Below are positions 36,282 to 45,145 of a stretch of 64,000 nucleotides of DNA, one piece after another. Numbering within the stretch: position 1 is the first letter of the stretch; the number at the start of each line of letters is the position of its first letter. Both the position numbers and the translations under genes were made by a program. Source of the DNA: Austwickia chelonae (GTDB taxonomy: Bacteria; Actinomycetota; Actinomycetes; Actinomycetales; Dermatophilaceae); assembly GCF_003391095.1 (NCBI RefSeq), contig NZ_CP031447.1, positions 372,001-436,000 of the forward strand, written 5' to 3'. The notes below the pieces were generated by a model. The model was given only the letters and a program-made list of their open reading frames with translations, was not told the DNA's origin and did no database searches.

Positions 36282-37040
36282 TCAGCGGCCCTGCCAGCGA
36301 GGCCGGCGGTGTTCGACGAAGGCAGTAGCGCCTTCGCGGGCGTCGGTGCTGTTGAGGACGGGGGAGAACCAGGTGTCCTGATGCGCCCACATGTCGGGGC
36401 TGGGGGTGTTCTGCTGACGTAGGACTTCGAGGGTCGCCCGGAGGGCCAATGGTGCCATTGTCGAGATCAGACGGCCCAGCTCCTGCGCCGTCGACAGGGC
36501 CTGCCCTGGTTCGACGAGGCGGGTGAACAGCCCGGTTCCGGCCAGATCTGCTGCGGTGTACATGCGTCCGGTGAGCAGCATCTCGGCGGCGATCGGGTGG
36601 GGAAGGCGGCGTCCCAGCCGCAAGGCACCACCTTGTGTGGCGACCAGCCCGCGGCGGACTTCCGGCAGTGCGAAGCGGGCATCTGTGGCGGCGATCAGGA
36701 GATCAGCGGTGAGCGCGATCTCGAAGCCGCCGCCGACAGCGGCGCCTTCGACTGCTGCCAGGAGGGGAAGGCGAGGTTCGTGCCGGGTGATGCCGCAGAG
36801 TCCTCGTCCTGGGATCGAGGGGCGTTCTCCTCGCGCGAAGGCGTTGAGGTCCATCCCGGCGCAGAATGCACGTCCTGCACCGGTGACCACGATCGCGTGG
36901 ATGTCATCGAGCTGTTCGGCTTCGTCGATGGCTTCGGAGACCTCTGTGGAGAGGGTGCTGTCGATGGCATTGCGGACCTCGGGACGATTGAACGTGATGG
37001 TCCGGACGCCTTGAGCGTCGTCGACGAGGATGGACTGCAT
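36282..37040 (-). CDS. Enoyl-CoA hydratase/isomerase (canonical)
   Basis: 252 aa crotonase. Oxyanion segments RAFCAGMDLNAF and GAAVGGGFEIALTADLL; both catalytic Glu positions are present (FEIAL and ALPEVRRG). It can hydrate enoyl-CoA or act as an isomerase. C-terminal EGATAFVEHRRPRWQGR is typical. Forms a two-gene minus-strand unit with the amidohydrolase-like protein and is divergent from the alpha/beta hydrolase. Confidence 0.88.
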   Translation of the reverse strand: MQSILVDDAQGVRTITFNRPEVRNAIDSTLSTEVSEAIDEAEQLDDIHAIVVTGAGRAFCAGMDLNAFARGERPSIPGRGLCGITRHEPRLPLLAAVEGAAVGGGFEIALTADLLIAATDARFALPEVRRGLVATQGGALRLGRRLPHPIAAEMLLTGRMYTAADLAGTGLFTRLVEPGQALSTAQELGRLISTMAPLALRATLEVLRQQNTPSPDMWAHQDTWFSPVLNSTDAREGATAFVEHRRPRWQGR

Positions 37041-37298
37041 GCGAACTCCGCTGCCGGGTAAACGTTGAAGAAGCTTACCTCTCCATATTGTTCGTTCATT
37101 CTGGTGTCAGAAAGGCCTGACAAGCAGCGGATTTGTGGCCTTTCGGACGACGGGGTCGTTGCGGCACCCTGCGTCTTGAGTGGTGACGCAGGGTGTTCCT
37201 CTGCGGTTTATGCCAATCCTCGGGCCTGCCCTCGTCCCACCCATTACGGTGAAAGTGCCGTGGCTCAGTGGATTCGGCTGGATGCCAGGAGGGCTCCC
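37041..37298. promoter_or_regulatory. Divergent promoter region with conserved leader block
   Basis: Contains the promoters of the crotonase and hydrolase genes. The 3' part (37247-37288) resembles 19624-19665 on the same strand, suggesting a shared leader element or related remnant. A GTGGCTCAGTGGATTCG stretch resembles a tRNA D-arm, but no tRNA folds. Confidence 0.35.
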
Positions 37299-38090
37299 AT
37301 GGAGAGTCGGTTGAGGGTACGACGAGCTGGGTGTGAGCTCGTGGGCGAAGTACGAGGGCAGGGTCGTGACGTCGTACTCGTGCACGGGGCAGGCATGAAC
37401 CGTTCCATGTTCGACGCTCAGGTCCCCGCATTGGTGGAGGGCGGCTGCCGCGTCCTGACCTTCGACCTGAGGGGGCACGGCGAGTCGCGACCGGCCACCA
37501 TTTCTCTGGCCGACTGCGATGTCGTCTCGGAGGTCGTCGCCATGATGGACGAGGCAGCGATGACGAGTGCCGTACTGGTCGGGCAGTCCCTGGGTGGGAA
37601 CATCTGCCAGCACGTGGCGCGATCGGCCCCGGACCGGGTGGATTCGCTGGTCGTCATCGACTCGGCGTGGAATGCCGAGGAGCTGTCACCCCTGGAGAAT
37701 GCGGCTCTTCGGGCGTTGGGTCCGTTGCTGAGCTGTCTTCCGTGGCCGTGGTCGGTGAAACGGATGGCGAAGGCGAGCGCAGCCACTTCGGAAGGGGTCG
37801 GCCTTGCCCGGCGCAGCTTCGCGCAGTTGTCTCGTGAGGAGTTCGTGCAGGCCTGGGAGACGGCGCGGGGGCAGTTGACGAAGGATCGGTCGGCGCCGTC
37901 GGGAATGCCGCTGTTGTTGATCTGCGGGGAGCTGGACGGGACAGGTCAGGTCCGGCGTTCGATGCAGGGGTGGGCGACGGCAGCCGGTACGGTTCTTCAT
38001 CGTGTGCCGCAGGCCGGGCATCTGGCCAATGTGGATCGCCCGGAGCTGGTCAACGAGTTGCTCCTCGACTTCATCTTTCGGGGGCCTTGA
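37299..38090 (+). CDS. Alpha/beta-hydrolase
   Basis: 263 aa. Oxyanion HGAGMNRSMFD, nucleophile elbow GQSLGGN, acid in CGELDGT and His in AGHLANVDRP complete a Ser-Asp-His set. ATG 37299 with AGGAGGG 6 nt upstream; the frame is open further upstream, but that part is leader. As it borders the biosynthetic operon it could be a thioesterase or release enzyme (inference). Confidence 0.83.
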   Translation: MESRLRVRRAGCELVGEVRGQGRDVVLVHGAGMNRSMFDAQVPALVEGGCRVLTFDLRGHGESRPATISLADCDVVSEVVAMMDEAAMTSAVLVGQSLGGNICQHVARSAPDRVDSLVVIDSAWNAEELSPLENAALRALGPLLSCLPWPWSVKRMAKASAATSEGVGLARRSFAQLSREEFVQAWETARGQLTKDRSAPSGMPLLLICGELDGTGQVRRSMQGWATAAGTVLHRVPQAGHLANVDRPELVNELLLDFIFRGP

Positions 38091-38171
38091 TTTCGGGGCT
38101 GTTGCGTCTTCTGTGAACGGGGCGCTGTGGTGGGCCGGGCCGGTACGCGAGGGTTAGGTGTACCCGGCGAG

Positions 38172-38208
38172 AGGACATCAGGACGAATGTCCTGTTTACT
38201 TGTCCTGA
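38172..38208. promoter_or_regulatory. Overlapping inverted repeats
   Basis: AGGACA (38172-38177)/TGTCCT (38188-38193) and TCAGGAC (38178-38184)/GTCCTGA (38202-38208) overlap in the spacer ahead of the YdjM-like gene. Possible operator or alternative-hairpin terminator for the hydrolase. Confidence 0.35.
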
Positions 38209-38307
38209 CAACACAGTGCCGAGGGTGGCCGGGGTCTCGCCGGTGGCGCCCGGATCAACGAATCGTCGTTCTCCTCCGCTGTTCACACCCGAGGAGGGCG
38301 ACCGCAC

Positions 38308-39042
38308 ATGATGGGCAGCACCCACGCCACCTGTGGTTGGCTCGCAGGACTGCTCACCCTCCCCGTCGCACCGGTCAGTGGTTTCGCCGAATGCGCGGCC
38401 TGGGTGATCACCTGCGCCGGATGTGCGCTCCTGCCCGACCTCGACGAACCGAAATCGTCCATCGGCTCGATGTGGGGGCCGATCTCCCAGTCGGTGGCCA
38501 CCGTTGTCCGGGTCGTCGCCCGCGGCCACAGGTGGGGTACCCATGACATCATCCTGTCGCCCTTGGCCTATGCCTTCATCGCCAGCTGGGCCACTCGCAG
38601 CACCCTCGGGTCGGCCATCCTCCTGGCCGTCGTCGTCGGGCTTTCGCTCAAAGCGCTCGGTCTGTCCGGGGTCACCAAGATCGGTCCGCTGCTCAACCTG
38701 GGACTTTCTGCGCTCATCGGAGTCCAGCTGGCCCCGCATGTCGCCGCTCACCTCGACCAGCTGGCCCTCGTCGTCGCTCTCGGTGTGCTGGTCCACTGCG
38801 CCGGTGATCTCGTCACCGAACGCGGTCTGCCCGTCCCTGTGCTGTGGATCTGGCGGCGGAAACGCTTCGCCATCCCGTTGTTCGAGACGGGGAAGAAAAC
38901 CGAGCGGCGGATCGCCGTCGTGCTGAATATCGCCGTGGTCTGGCAGCTCGTCGTCGTCCTCGGCGGACCGGACCGTGCCGTGACCAATGCGCTGCACTTC
39001 GTCAAGCAGGTCGGCACCGAGCTCTTCCCCCACTTGGCGTGA
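38308..39042 (+). CDS. YdjM-type membrane-bound metal-dependent hydrolase
   Basis: 244 aa. Starts THATCGWLAGLL, then LLPDLDEPKSSIG and RWGTHDIILSPLAYAF: the conserved H, DxD and HR/TH motifs of the LexA-regulated YdjM family (DUF457), with five or six membrane segments. Biological role poorly defined. GAGGAGGG lies about 9 nt upstream. Confidence 0.82.
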   Translation: MMGSTHATCGWLAGLLTLPVAPVSGFAECAAWVITCAGCALLPDLDEPKSSIGSMWGPISQSVATVVRVVARGHRWGTHDIILSPLAYAFIASWATRSTLGSAILLAVVVGLSLKALGLSGVTKIGPLLNLGLSALIGVQLAPHVAAHLDQLALVVALGVLVHCAGDLVTERGLPVPVLWIWRRKRFAIPLFETGKKTERRIAVVLNIAVVWQLVVVLGGPDRAVTNALHFVKQVGTELFPHLA

Positions 39043-39060
39043 GCCCGTCCCGGCCTGGAT

Positions 39061-39444
39061 TCAACCGCCCAACCACAACCGCAGGACGTCGGCATCGGCC
39101 TGAGCTTTCTCCGGCGGGCGGGAGTCCCGCCGTTTGTCCTTCGTCACGGACAGCTGACACATCGCGATGAAATAGGCCCCGAAAGCTTCCGGTTCGCCGG
39201 CCGCTCGCAGCTTCCGGTCGTACTCCTGCATCGCCGGGATCATCTCCCCGCCGGGAGCGCCACCGAAGACCGACGTACGAATCCGTGCCATGTGTTTCGC
39301 CTGCGGAGGAGGCGTCGAACGCAGAGCCGGCCACATCACCACCTGGCCGGACACCCTGCTCAACAACGCCAGATCCGAATCGGTCAACACCAGACCCTCC
39401 GGGTCGACATGGACCCGGTCACGGGGAACCGCCACGACCCACAC
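39061..39444 (-). CDS. Hypothetical protein
   Basis: About 127 aa, no recognised family. Sequence features: VHVDPEGLVLTDSDLALLSR near the N-terminus, a central RIRTSVFGG, and a charged helical C-terminal half (EPEAFGAYFIAMCQLSVTKDKRR). No signal peptide or membrane segment. GTG start at 39444 or the GTG two codons later, preceded by GTGAAAGG. Converges on the YdjM-like gene with an 18-nt gap. Confidence 0.55.
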   Translation of the reverse strand: MWVVAVPRDRVHVDPEGLVLTDSDLALLSRVSGQVVMWPALRSTPPPQAKHMARIRTSVFGGAPGGEMIPAMQEYDRKLRAAGEPEAFGAYFIAMCQLSVTKDKRRDSRPPEKAQADADVLRLWLGG

Positions 39445-39630
39445 CTTTCACCGCGGACGAAGAATCCGCCCGACGAGCGGCGAGGAGAACCGGCTGCCGC
39501 GGATCGAACAGACCTCCTCCAGATCGACCGCGCTATCTGCGACGTGAGCTTTCACCACCGACCCGAGAACGCCGGCGATCTCGCGAAGAGCCTGGTGACG
39601 AACGGCCCTCGCTCTCCAGGGAGGCTCTGC

Positions 39631-39636
39631 TAGCGT
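39631..39636 (+). promoter_or_regulatory. Candidate -10 box for leaderless cobD
   Basis: TAGCGT ends 7 nt before ATG 39644; there is no ribosome site. No B12 riboswitch signature was found in 39445-39643. Confidence 0.45.
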
Positions 39637-39643
39637 CCAGCGC

Positions 39644-40609
39644 ATGGCCTCACCCCATGCCACCCGCGCCGCCGGGCTGGCTCTCGGACTCCTTGTCGAC
39701 GCCGCCATCGGCGACCCCCGCCGGGGGCACCCTGTCGCACTCTTCGGCAGGTGGGCCGCTCGGCTGGAACAGACCACTTACCGGGACAGCCGCGCCGCCG
39801 GTGCTGTCCACCTTCTCGCGGCGACCCTGCCTGTTCTCGCGCTGGGTGTTGCCGCCGAACGGGCGAGCCGACGACACCCCGCCGCTCACGTCCTCGCCAC
39901 CGCCGCCGCGACCTGGGCCGTCGTCGGTGCCCGTACCCTCGCCCACGAAGGCGAAACCCTTGCTGCGGCGCTCGCCGACGGTGACCTGGATGCCGCCCGG
40001 CGTCGGTTACCGCACCTGTGCGGGCGTGAACCTTCCGACCTGGATGAAAACGAACTCGCCCGGGCCGCCGTCGAATCCCTCGCCGAAAACACCTCGGACG
40101 CGGTCACCTGCCCGTTGATCTGGGGTGCCTGCCTCGGTATCCCCGGGCTGCTCGTCCACCGCGCCGTCAACACGCTGGACGCGATGGTCGGCCACCGTCG
40201 CCCCCGTTATGCCCGTTTCGGTACTGCCTCGGCTCGCCTCGACGACCTGATGGCGCTGCTGCCCGCCCGAGCCACCGGGCTACTCGCCTGCGCTGTCGCG
40301 CCTCTCGCCGGGGGCGACCCGGCGGCGGCATGGACGACGATGCTCCGCGACCACGCCGCGCACCCCAGCCCCAACGGAGGGTGGTGCGAATCGGCTTGGG
40401 CTGGAGCACTGCACGTCCAACTCGGTGGACGCAATGTCTACTGTTCGAGGGTTGAGGAGCGGCCCTTGCTCGGCGACGGGCGACGCCCCGACGGCACCGA
40501 CATCCACCGGGCCGCCCGCCTCGTCCGCGCCGTCACCGCCGCCGGAGCAGCGGTCGCCGTCACGGCCCTGGGCCTCGCCGCCGCCCGTACCCAGGAGACC
40601 CACTCATGA
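39644..40609 (+). CDS. cobD: Adenosylcobinamide-phosphate synthase
   Basis: 321 aa CobD/CbiB membrane protein that attaches aminopropanol (phosphate) to adenosylcobyric acid. LLVDAAIGDPRRGHPVALFG at the start, ENTSDAVTCPLIWGACLGIPGL, HRAVNTLDAMVGHRRPRYARFG and the C-terminal HPSPNGGWCESAWAGALHVQLGG region are diagnostic. cobQ overlaps its stop by ATGA. Confidence 0.94.
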   Translation: MASPHATRAAGLALGLLVDAAIGDPRRGHPVALFGRWAARLEQTTYRDSRAAGAVHLLAATLPVLALGVAAERASRRHPAAHVLATAAATWAVVGARTLAHEGETLAAALADGDLDAARRRLPHLCGREPSDLDENELARAAVESLAENTSDAVTCPLIWGACLGIPGLLVHRAVNTLDAMVGHRRPRYARFGTASARLDDLMALLPARATGLLACAVAPLAGGDPAAAWTTMLRDHAAHPSPNGGWCESAWAGALHVQLGGRNVYCSRVEERPLLGDGRRPDGTDIHRAARLVRAVTAAGAAVAVTALGLAAARTQETHS

Positions 40610-42129
40610 CCGGAATCCTCATCGCCGGAACATCCTCCGACGCCGGGAAATCCCTCGTCGTCACCGGGTTGTGCCGGGCCGCCCGCCGCCGCGGCCTCGA
40701 CGTCGCCCCGTACAAGGCGCAGAACATGTCGAACAACTCGATGGTCTGCGCCGACGGCACCGAGATCGGCCGGGCCCAATACCTCCAGGCCCTGGCCGCG
40801 CAGGTCGAGGCGCACTCCGGGATGAACCCGGTCCTCCTCAAACCCGGCACCGACCGCCGTTCTTTCGTCGTGCTGCGTGGACAACCCGCAGGACGTCTCG
40901 AAGCCGGTGAATATGCCACCGGGCGGAAGCATCTCGCCGAAGCCGCTTTTGCTGCTTACGAAGAGCTCGCTGCTGCGCACGACCTGATCATCTGCGAGGG
41001 CGCCGGATCACCTGCCGAGATCAACCTGCGCGCCGGTGACTACGTGAACCTGGGGCTCGCCCGCCGGTTCGACCTGCCGATGGTGCTCGTCGGCGACATC
41101 GACCGGGGCGGGCAGCTCGCCGCGCTCTACGGACACTGGGCCATCCTCGACGACGCCGACCGGGCCTGCCTGGCCGGGTACATCATCAACAAATTCCGTG
41201 GAGACGCCCGCGTCCTCCAACCCGGGTTGGACGAGATCACCCGGCGTACCGGGATGCCCGGACTGGGCGTCCTGCCCTGGGTCGACGGGGTCTGGCTCGA
41301 CGGCGAGGACGCCCTCGACCTGGGGGCTTGGCGGGCACACGGCGGCCCGGAGGGAGACGACGACGAACGCCTGCGGGTCGCTGTCGTCGCTTTCCCCCGC
41401 ACCTCCAATGCCACCGACGTCGACGCCCTCGCCCACGAGTTCGGAGTGGAGGTCGTCATCACCCGTGACCTGGGACGGCTCCGCGACGCCGACCTCGTCG
41501 TGCTTCCCGGTTCTCGATCGACGCTCTCCGACCTGGAGTGGCTGCGCCGTCAGGGCATCGCCGACGTGATCGTCGACCGGTGGCATCGGGGTCGTCCCGT
41601 CCTGGGGATCTGCGGCGGCTACCAGATGCTTGCCCGTACGGTCGACGACCGTGACGGCGTCGAATCACGCGGCGCATCACGCGGCGCAGGGCGGTCGGCG
41701 CAGGGCCTGGGGCTGCTACCGGTGACTGTGCGCTTCCACGCCGAGAAGACCCTCGCCCGGCCGCGCGGAAGCTGGGCCGGGCACCCCGTCGAGGGATACG
41801 AGATCCACCACGGCCTCTGCGAGGTCGACAGCGACGGGGTCGGGGCTGGGGGCTGGGGCGGGGCTGGGGGCTGGGACGGGGAGGTCGAGCCTTTCCTCGA
41901 CGGCTGCCGCCGGGGAGCCGCCTGGGGCACCCTGTGGCACGGCGCCTTGGAGAATGACGACTTCCGTCGGGCCTGGCTGACCGGTATCGCCGAGACCACG
42001 GGGAACCTCTGGCGGCCTCACCAGGGACATCCTGGTTTCGGTGAGCGGCGCGAACAGATGATCGAGGCGCTCGCTGATGCCGTCGAGACGCATCTCGACC
42101 TGGACAGGTTGTTCGACATGGCCCGGTGA
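40606..42129 (+). CDS. cobQ: Cobyric acid synthase
   Basis: 507 aa glutamine-dependent amidase (CbiP) that amidates four side chains of adenosylcobyrinic a,c-diamide. N-terminal ATPase: GTSSDAGKSLVVTGLCRAA, YKAQNMSNNS, GAGSPAEINLR; C-terminal glutaminase with Cys nucleophile in LGICGGYQMLA and His in YEIHHGLCEV. An insertion encoded by 20-bp repeats (GAGGWGGAGGWDG, around 41834-41880) lengthens the glutaminase domain. Confidence 0.95.
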   Translation: MTGILIAGTSSDAGKSLVVTGLCRAARRRGLDVAPYKAQNMSNNSMVCADGTEIGRAQYLQALAAQVEAHSGMNPVLLKPGTDRRSFVVLRGQPAGRLEAGEYATGRKHLAEAAFAAYEELAAAHDLIICEGAGSPAEINLRAGDYVNLGLARRFDLPMVLVGDIDRGGQLAALYGHWAILDDADRACLAGYIINKFRGDARVLQPGLDEITRRTGMPGLGVLPWVDGVWLDGEDALDLGAWRAHGGPEGDDDERLRVAVVAFPRTSNATDVDALAHEFGVEVVITRDLGRLRDADLVVLPGSRSTLSDLEWLRRQGIADVIVDRWHRGRPVLGICGGYQMLARTVDDRDGVESRGASRGAGRSAQGLGLLPVTVRFHAEKTLARPRGSWAGHPVEGYEIHHGLCEVDSDGVGAGGWGGAGGWDGEVEPFLDGCRRGAAWGTLWHGALENDDFRRAWLTGIAETTGNLWRPHQGHPGFGERREQMIEALADAVETHLDLDRLFDMAR

Positions 42130-42139
42130 CATCGGGGCG

Positions 42140-42251
42140 GGGGCTGCGGCAGTGGGTCGGATCCTGTCGACTGACAGCCCCTTTCCGGTACTGGTTGACG
42201 TGATGAAACCAGGGGGCAGTGTAGGAAATGTGGGGGCAGTGTAGGAAATGT
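42140..42251. repeat. Terminator-like stem and 20-bp tandem duplication after cobQ
   Basis: GGGGCTG (42140-42146) can pair with CAGCCCC (42175-42181). Downstream, the 20-mer GGGGGCAGTGTAGGAAATGT occurs twice head to tail (42212-42231 and 42232-42251). The rest of 42130-42394 shows no gene. Confidence 0.6.
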
Positions 42252-42394
42252 GCTGTCAGTGGGGCGTGAGAATGCTTGTTGAGTTTGTAGATACGAGGCA
42301 TACTTATTGAGTGAGTTGATCTAGTCATGCGGTCGGCCCACTTTCGCCCGTGAGTGACATTCGCTCTTGTGGCCCACGGCCACCTGGAGGAAAT

Positions 42395-43471
42395 GTGGAA
42401 TCCAAGAACACGCTGTCCGACCTGAGAGACCTCTTCCCTCCGGCCGACTCGGACTGGGTCGACCGTGCCGTCTTCACCCTGATCCGGGCCGGGGTCACCC
42501 GCACCTACGTCGAGACCGCTCTCATCGACGCCGCGATCGCCTGCGACGGCGAAGGCCGCCGCGCCGCAGACCTACACGGACCTGCGGACGACTGGGCGGC
42601 GGCCACTGTCGCCGACTGGCGTGACGAAGGCACCCCCGTCTGGGCCGTCGAAGCCACTCTCGACCTGCGAACCATGCTGGTCGGCGCCTTCTGGCTCGCT
42701 GCGACCCTGGCGCTCTTCTTCGGGCTCTTCGACCGGTTCGACGACCAGGCCATCGAGGTCACCGTGGGGTACGCGCTCCTTCCCACGCTCGTGGCGCTCG
42801 GCTGCACCGCCGGCTATGGCACCTACGAACGTGCGCTGCGGCGGTTCTCCCGCCCGGTTGCCGCGGCCTGTGCCTGCGCCGTCGCAGGGGTGGCCGTCGC
42901 CCTGGCCGTCGTACTGATCGCGGTCACCCGTGGGCACGTGCTCGGGTTGAACGGCTTTCTTCTCCATCTGTGTCAGGTCGTCGGTAACGCCGGTGTCGCC
43001 ATGCTTCTTGCCGCGGTTCTCCCGCGGGAGTGGCGACGTGAGAAGCAGTCTCCTCGCGGCACCGACATCTCGGGCATGGATGACGAGGAATGGCTGGCTG
43101 TGTTCGGCCAAGAGCTGCGACGGTCGACCATGTACTCCGAAAGCCGGGTGCGTGCCCGCTGCGCCGAGGCCCGCGCTCATGCTGTCGCGACCGGCCGCAC
43201 CCTCGTCACGGAGTTCGGTGCACCCACCGACTATGCGGCCGGCCTGCCACGGGACACCGAAGCCGAGTTCAAGGGGCGGGTGCGCTCCCGGGCGCTGCTC
43301 TTGCTGTTCTGGATCGGTATGGGTGTCTACAGCTTTCTGTGCAGCGACCGGTCCGACCTGATCGCGGTCGGGTTGATCGGCATCAGCCTGCTGCTTTTCC
43401 TTGATCTGGCCCGTCAGATATGGCGCAACCGTCGAGCGAAAGAGGAGCGCGCCACAGCGAAGCGCTGGTGA
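42395..43471 (+). CDS. Multi-pass membrane protein, unknown
   Basis: About 358 aa. Soluble N-terminal 95 residues, then membrane segments at about 105-125, 135-155, 170-195 and 205-225, a cytoplasmic loop with DDEEWLAVFGQELRRSTMYS and LVTEFGAPTDYAAGLP (resembling the soluble repeats in HAAS/DUF1700-type proteins), and two C-terminal helices. GTG 42395 has GGAGG 4 nt upstream. Function unknown. Confidence 0.7.
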   Translation: MESKNTLSDLRDLFPPADSDWVDRAVFTLIRAGVTRTYVETALIDAAIACDGEGRRAADLHGPADDWAAATVADWRDEGTPVWAVEATLDLRTMLVGAFWLAATLALFFGLFDRFDDQAIEVTVGYALLPTLVALGCTAGYGTYERALRRFSRPVAAACACAVAGVAVALAVVLIAVTRGHVLGLNGFLLHLCQVVGNAGVAMLLAAVLPREWRREKQSPRGTDISGMDDEEWLAVFGQELRRSTMYSESRVRARCAEARAHAVATGRTLVTEFGAPTDYAAGLPRDTEAEFKGRVRSRALLLLFWIGMGVYSFLCSDRSDLIAVGLIGISLLLFLDLARQIWRNRRAKEERATAKRW

Positions 43472-43486
43472 GTGGTGACGCCGACT

Positions 43487-43513
43487 CATGCACCACCGGT
43501 GCGCATGTTCTTT
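43487..43513 (+). terminator. Rho-independent-like terminator
   Basis: GCACC-ACC-GGTGC, flanked by CATG on both sides, is followed by TTCTTTT, 16 nt after the stop of the membrane protein gene. Confidence 0.55.
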
Positions 43514-43618
43514 TGTGCAAACACAATCCGGTGAAGAAGCGGAATCGCGCCCGGTCTCGGGTTAAATTCTTGTGTCGCGTGTCAGGTGTTTCTTATCGGT
43601 GTGAGGAGTGGGTCGTCG

Positions 43619-45091
43619 ATGTCCGGGGGTCGTCACGGTGAGTACGAGGGTCTGCGCGCGGAGCAACTGAAGGGTGTGGCGGCGAGCGTGCGCCCGGGAG
43701 AGATGATCGCAGCGGTCGACGCATTCAGAGAGGCCTCGAAGGAGGTGGAGCGGGTGTCGGGCCTGCTCCACAACGAACTGGCGCGACTGGTGGGCACGGG
43801 CTGGAGTGGTGAGGCGTCCGTGGCTGCCCTGGAGAAGGTGATTGACACCGCCTCCAAAGGAAGAGAGTTGTCGGTGGCGGCGAAGTCCACCGAAGACACG
43901 GTTGCCGTGTTCCAGACGACGATGAGCCGTTTTCAGCAGGAGATCTCAGGCATGCAGGCGCGTAAGGCCACGATGCCCGAGGTGTCCGGGACGGGGTGGT
44001 TGACCTCTCCCTTGGCTGCCTGGGAGTACAAGAAGCAGTACGACCAGGAGGAGGCCGACCGGGAGGCGCTGGTGGCGAAGGTGAAGGAGATGGACGCGGC
44101 TGCGCTGTCTTCCGGCGACAAAGCCGACGGGGTGAGGTGGCCTGGTTTGAAGTTTCAGTCGGAAGAAGAGCCTCCGGAGTCGTTGTCGGGTGGTGGGGGT
44201 TCTTCGTCGGATGGGGGGTCGGGGAGTGGGCTTGGGGTTGGGCCTGTTCGGTCGGGTGGTTCGGGGGTTGGTGTGTGGCCGGGTGGTCCTGGTGGGGGTT
44301 CTTCCGGTGGGGGTGTTGTTCCTGGGGTGCCGGGTGGTTCTGGTGGTGGGGGTGTAGTTCCGGGGTTGCCGGGTGGCGGTGGTTCTGGGGTGCCTGGTGG
44401 CTCGGGTATTCCTGGTGGTCCGGGTGGGAGTGTCCCGGGTGTGCCTGGGGTGCCGGGTGGTTCTGGTGGTGGGGGTGTGTTTGCTCCGGTGGGGGTGTTG
44501 CCGCTGCCTCCGGGTGGGGTGCCGGGTGGTCCGGGTGGTTTTGTGCCGGGTGGTCCTGGGGGTCCTGGTGGTGTGGGGGTGTTGCCGCCTGGTAGTGGGT
44601 TGCCGGGTGGTGCTGGTGGGGTTCCTGGTGGTGTGGGGGTGTTGCCGCCTGGTGGTGGTTTCCCGCCTGGTGGGGTGGTGCCGGGTGGTCCGGGTGGGGT
44701 GCGGCCGGGTGTGCCTGGTGGTGCCGGTGTCGCTGGTGGTGGTTGGGCCCGTGGGGTTGGTGGTTCTGGTGGTGTCGGCGGTAGCGCTGGGGGTGCGGGT
44801 AGCGCTGGTGGTGGTGCCGGTGGTGGTGGTTGGGCTCGTGGTGCGGGTGGGTCTGGTGTGGGGTCTGGTGGTTTTGGTGCTGGGCCTGGTGGCACCGGTG
44901 GTGGTGTGGGGTCTGGTGTGGGTTCGGTGGGTGGTCGTGGGGGTGCTGGTCAGGGTGGTGTGCCGTTGGGTGGTGGGTCTGGTGGTGAGCGTGATCGGGG
45001 GTTGCGTGCTCGTCCGGAGTTTTTGGTGGCGTCGGATGAGGTGTGGGGGGATACGGAGTTGGTGGCTCCGCCGGTGTTGGGTGATGAGTGA
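43619..45091 (+). CDS. WXG100-like protein with Gly/Pro-rich repeat tail (type VII secretion candidate)
   Basis: 490 aa. Residues about 20-120 are helical and contain a central TGWSGEASV (W-x-G turn) and long amphipathic helices, as in ESX-secreted WXG100/LXG proteins. After a charged connector comes a very low-complexity tail (about residues 185-460) of GGPGG, GVPGG and VLPPG repeats, then a short folded-looking end (RARPEFLVASDEVWGDTEL). ATG 43619; GAGGAG is 10 nt upstream. Probably secreted or surface-associated together with the mycosin proteases downstream (inference). Confidence 0.65.
   Translation: MSGGRHGEYEGLRAEQLKGVAASVRPGEMIAAVDAFREASKEVERVSGLLHNELARLVGTGWSGEASVAALEKVIDTASKGRELSVAAKSTEDTVAVFQTTMSRFQQEISGMQARKATMPEVSGTGWLTSPLAAWEYKKQYDQEEADREALVAKVKEMDAAALSSGDKADGVRWPGLKFQSEEEPPESLSGGGGSSSDGGSGSGLGVGPVRSGGSGVGVWPGGPGGGSSGGGVVPGVPGGSGGGGVVPGLPGGGGSGVPGGSGIPGGPGGSVPGVPGVPGGSGGGGVFAPVGVLPLPPGGVPGGPGGFVPGGPGGPGGVGVLPPGSGLPGGAGGVPGGVGVLPPGGGFPPGGVVPGGPGGVRPGVPGGAGVAGGGWARGVGGSGGVGGSAGGAGSAGGGAGGGGWARGAGGSGVGSGGFGAGPGGTGGGVGSGVGSVGGRGGAGQGGVPLGGGSGGERDRGLRARPEFLVASDEVWGDTELVAPPVLGDE
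44180..44990 (+). repeat. Degenerate G/T-rich repeats encoding GGPGG-type tail
   Basis: Short units built on GGTGGTCCGGGTGG and GGGGTGTTGCCGCCTGG recur across about 800 bp. The coding strand is strongly G-biased. The region also leaves the opposite strand open, which explains a very long antisense ORF. Confidence 0.75.
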
Positions 45092-45145
45092 GTTGGGTGT
45101 GGTCGGGTTGGTTGGTGGAGCGTGTCGGGAAAGGACGTGTGGGTG

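Noticed and set aside
37255-37300. tRNA from the D-arm-like GTGGCTCAGTGGATTCG
   Set aside because: No acceptor, anticodon or T-arm could be built.
39445-39643. B12 riboswitch before cobD
   Set aside because: No GCCACTG box or matching stems; a leaderless promoter explains the start.
44155-44895. Collagen-like PPGPPGTPG protein on the minus strand
   Set aside because: Antisense shadow of the GGPGG repeats; the plus frame continues from a WXG-like domain with start and ribosome site.
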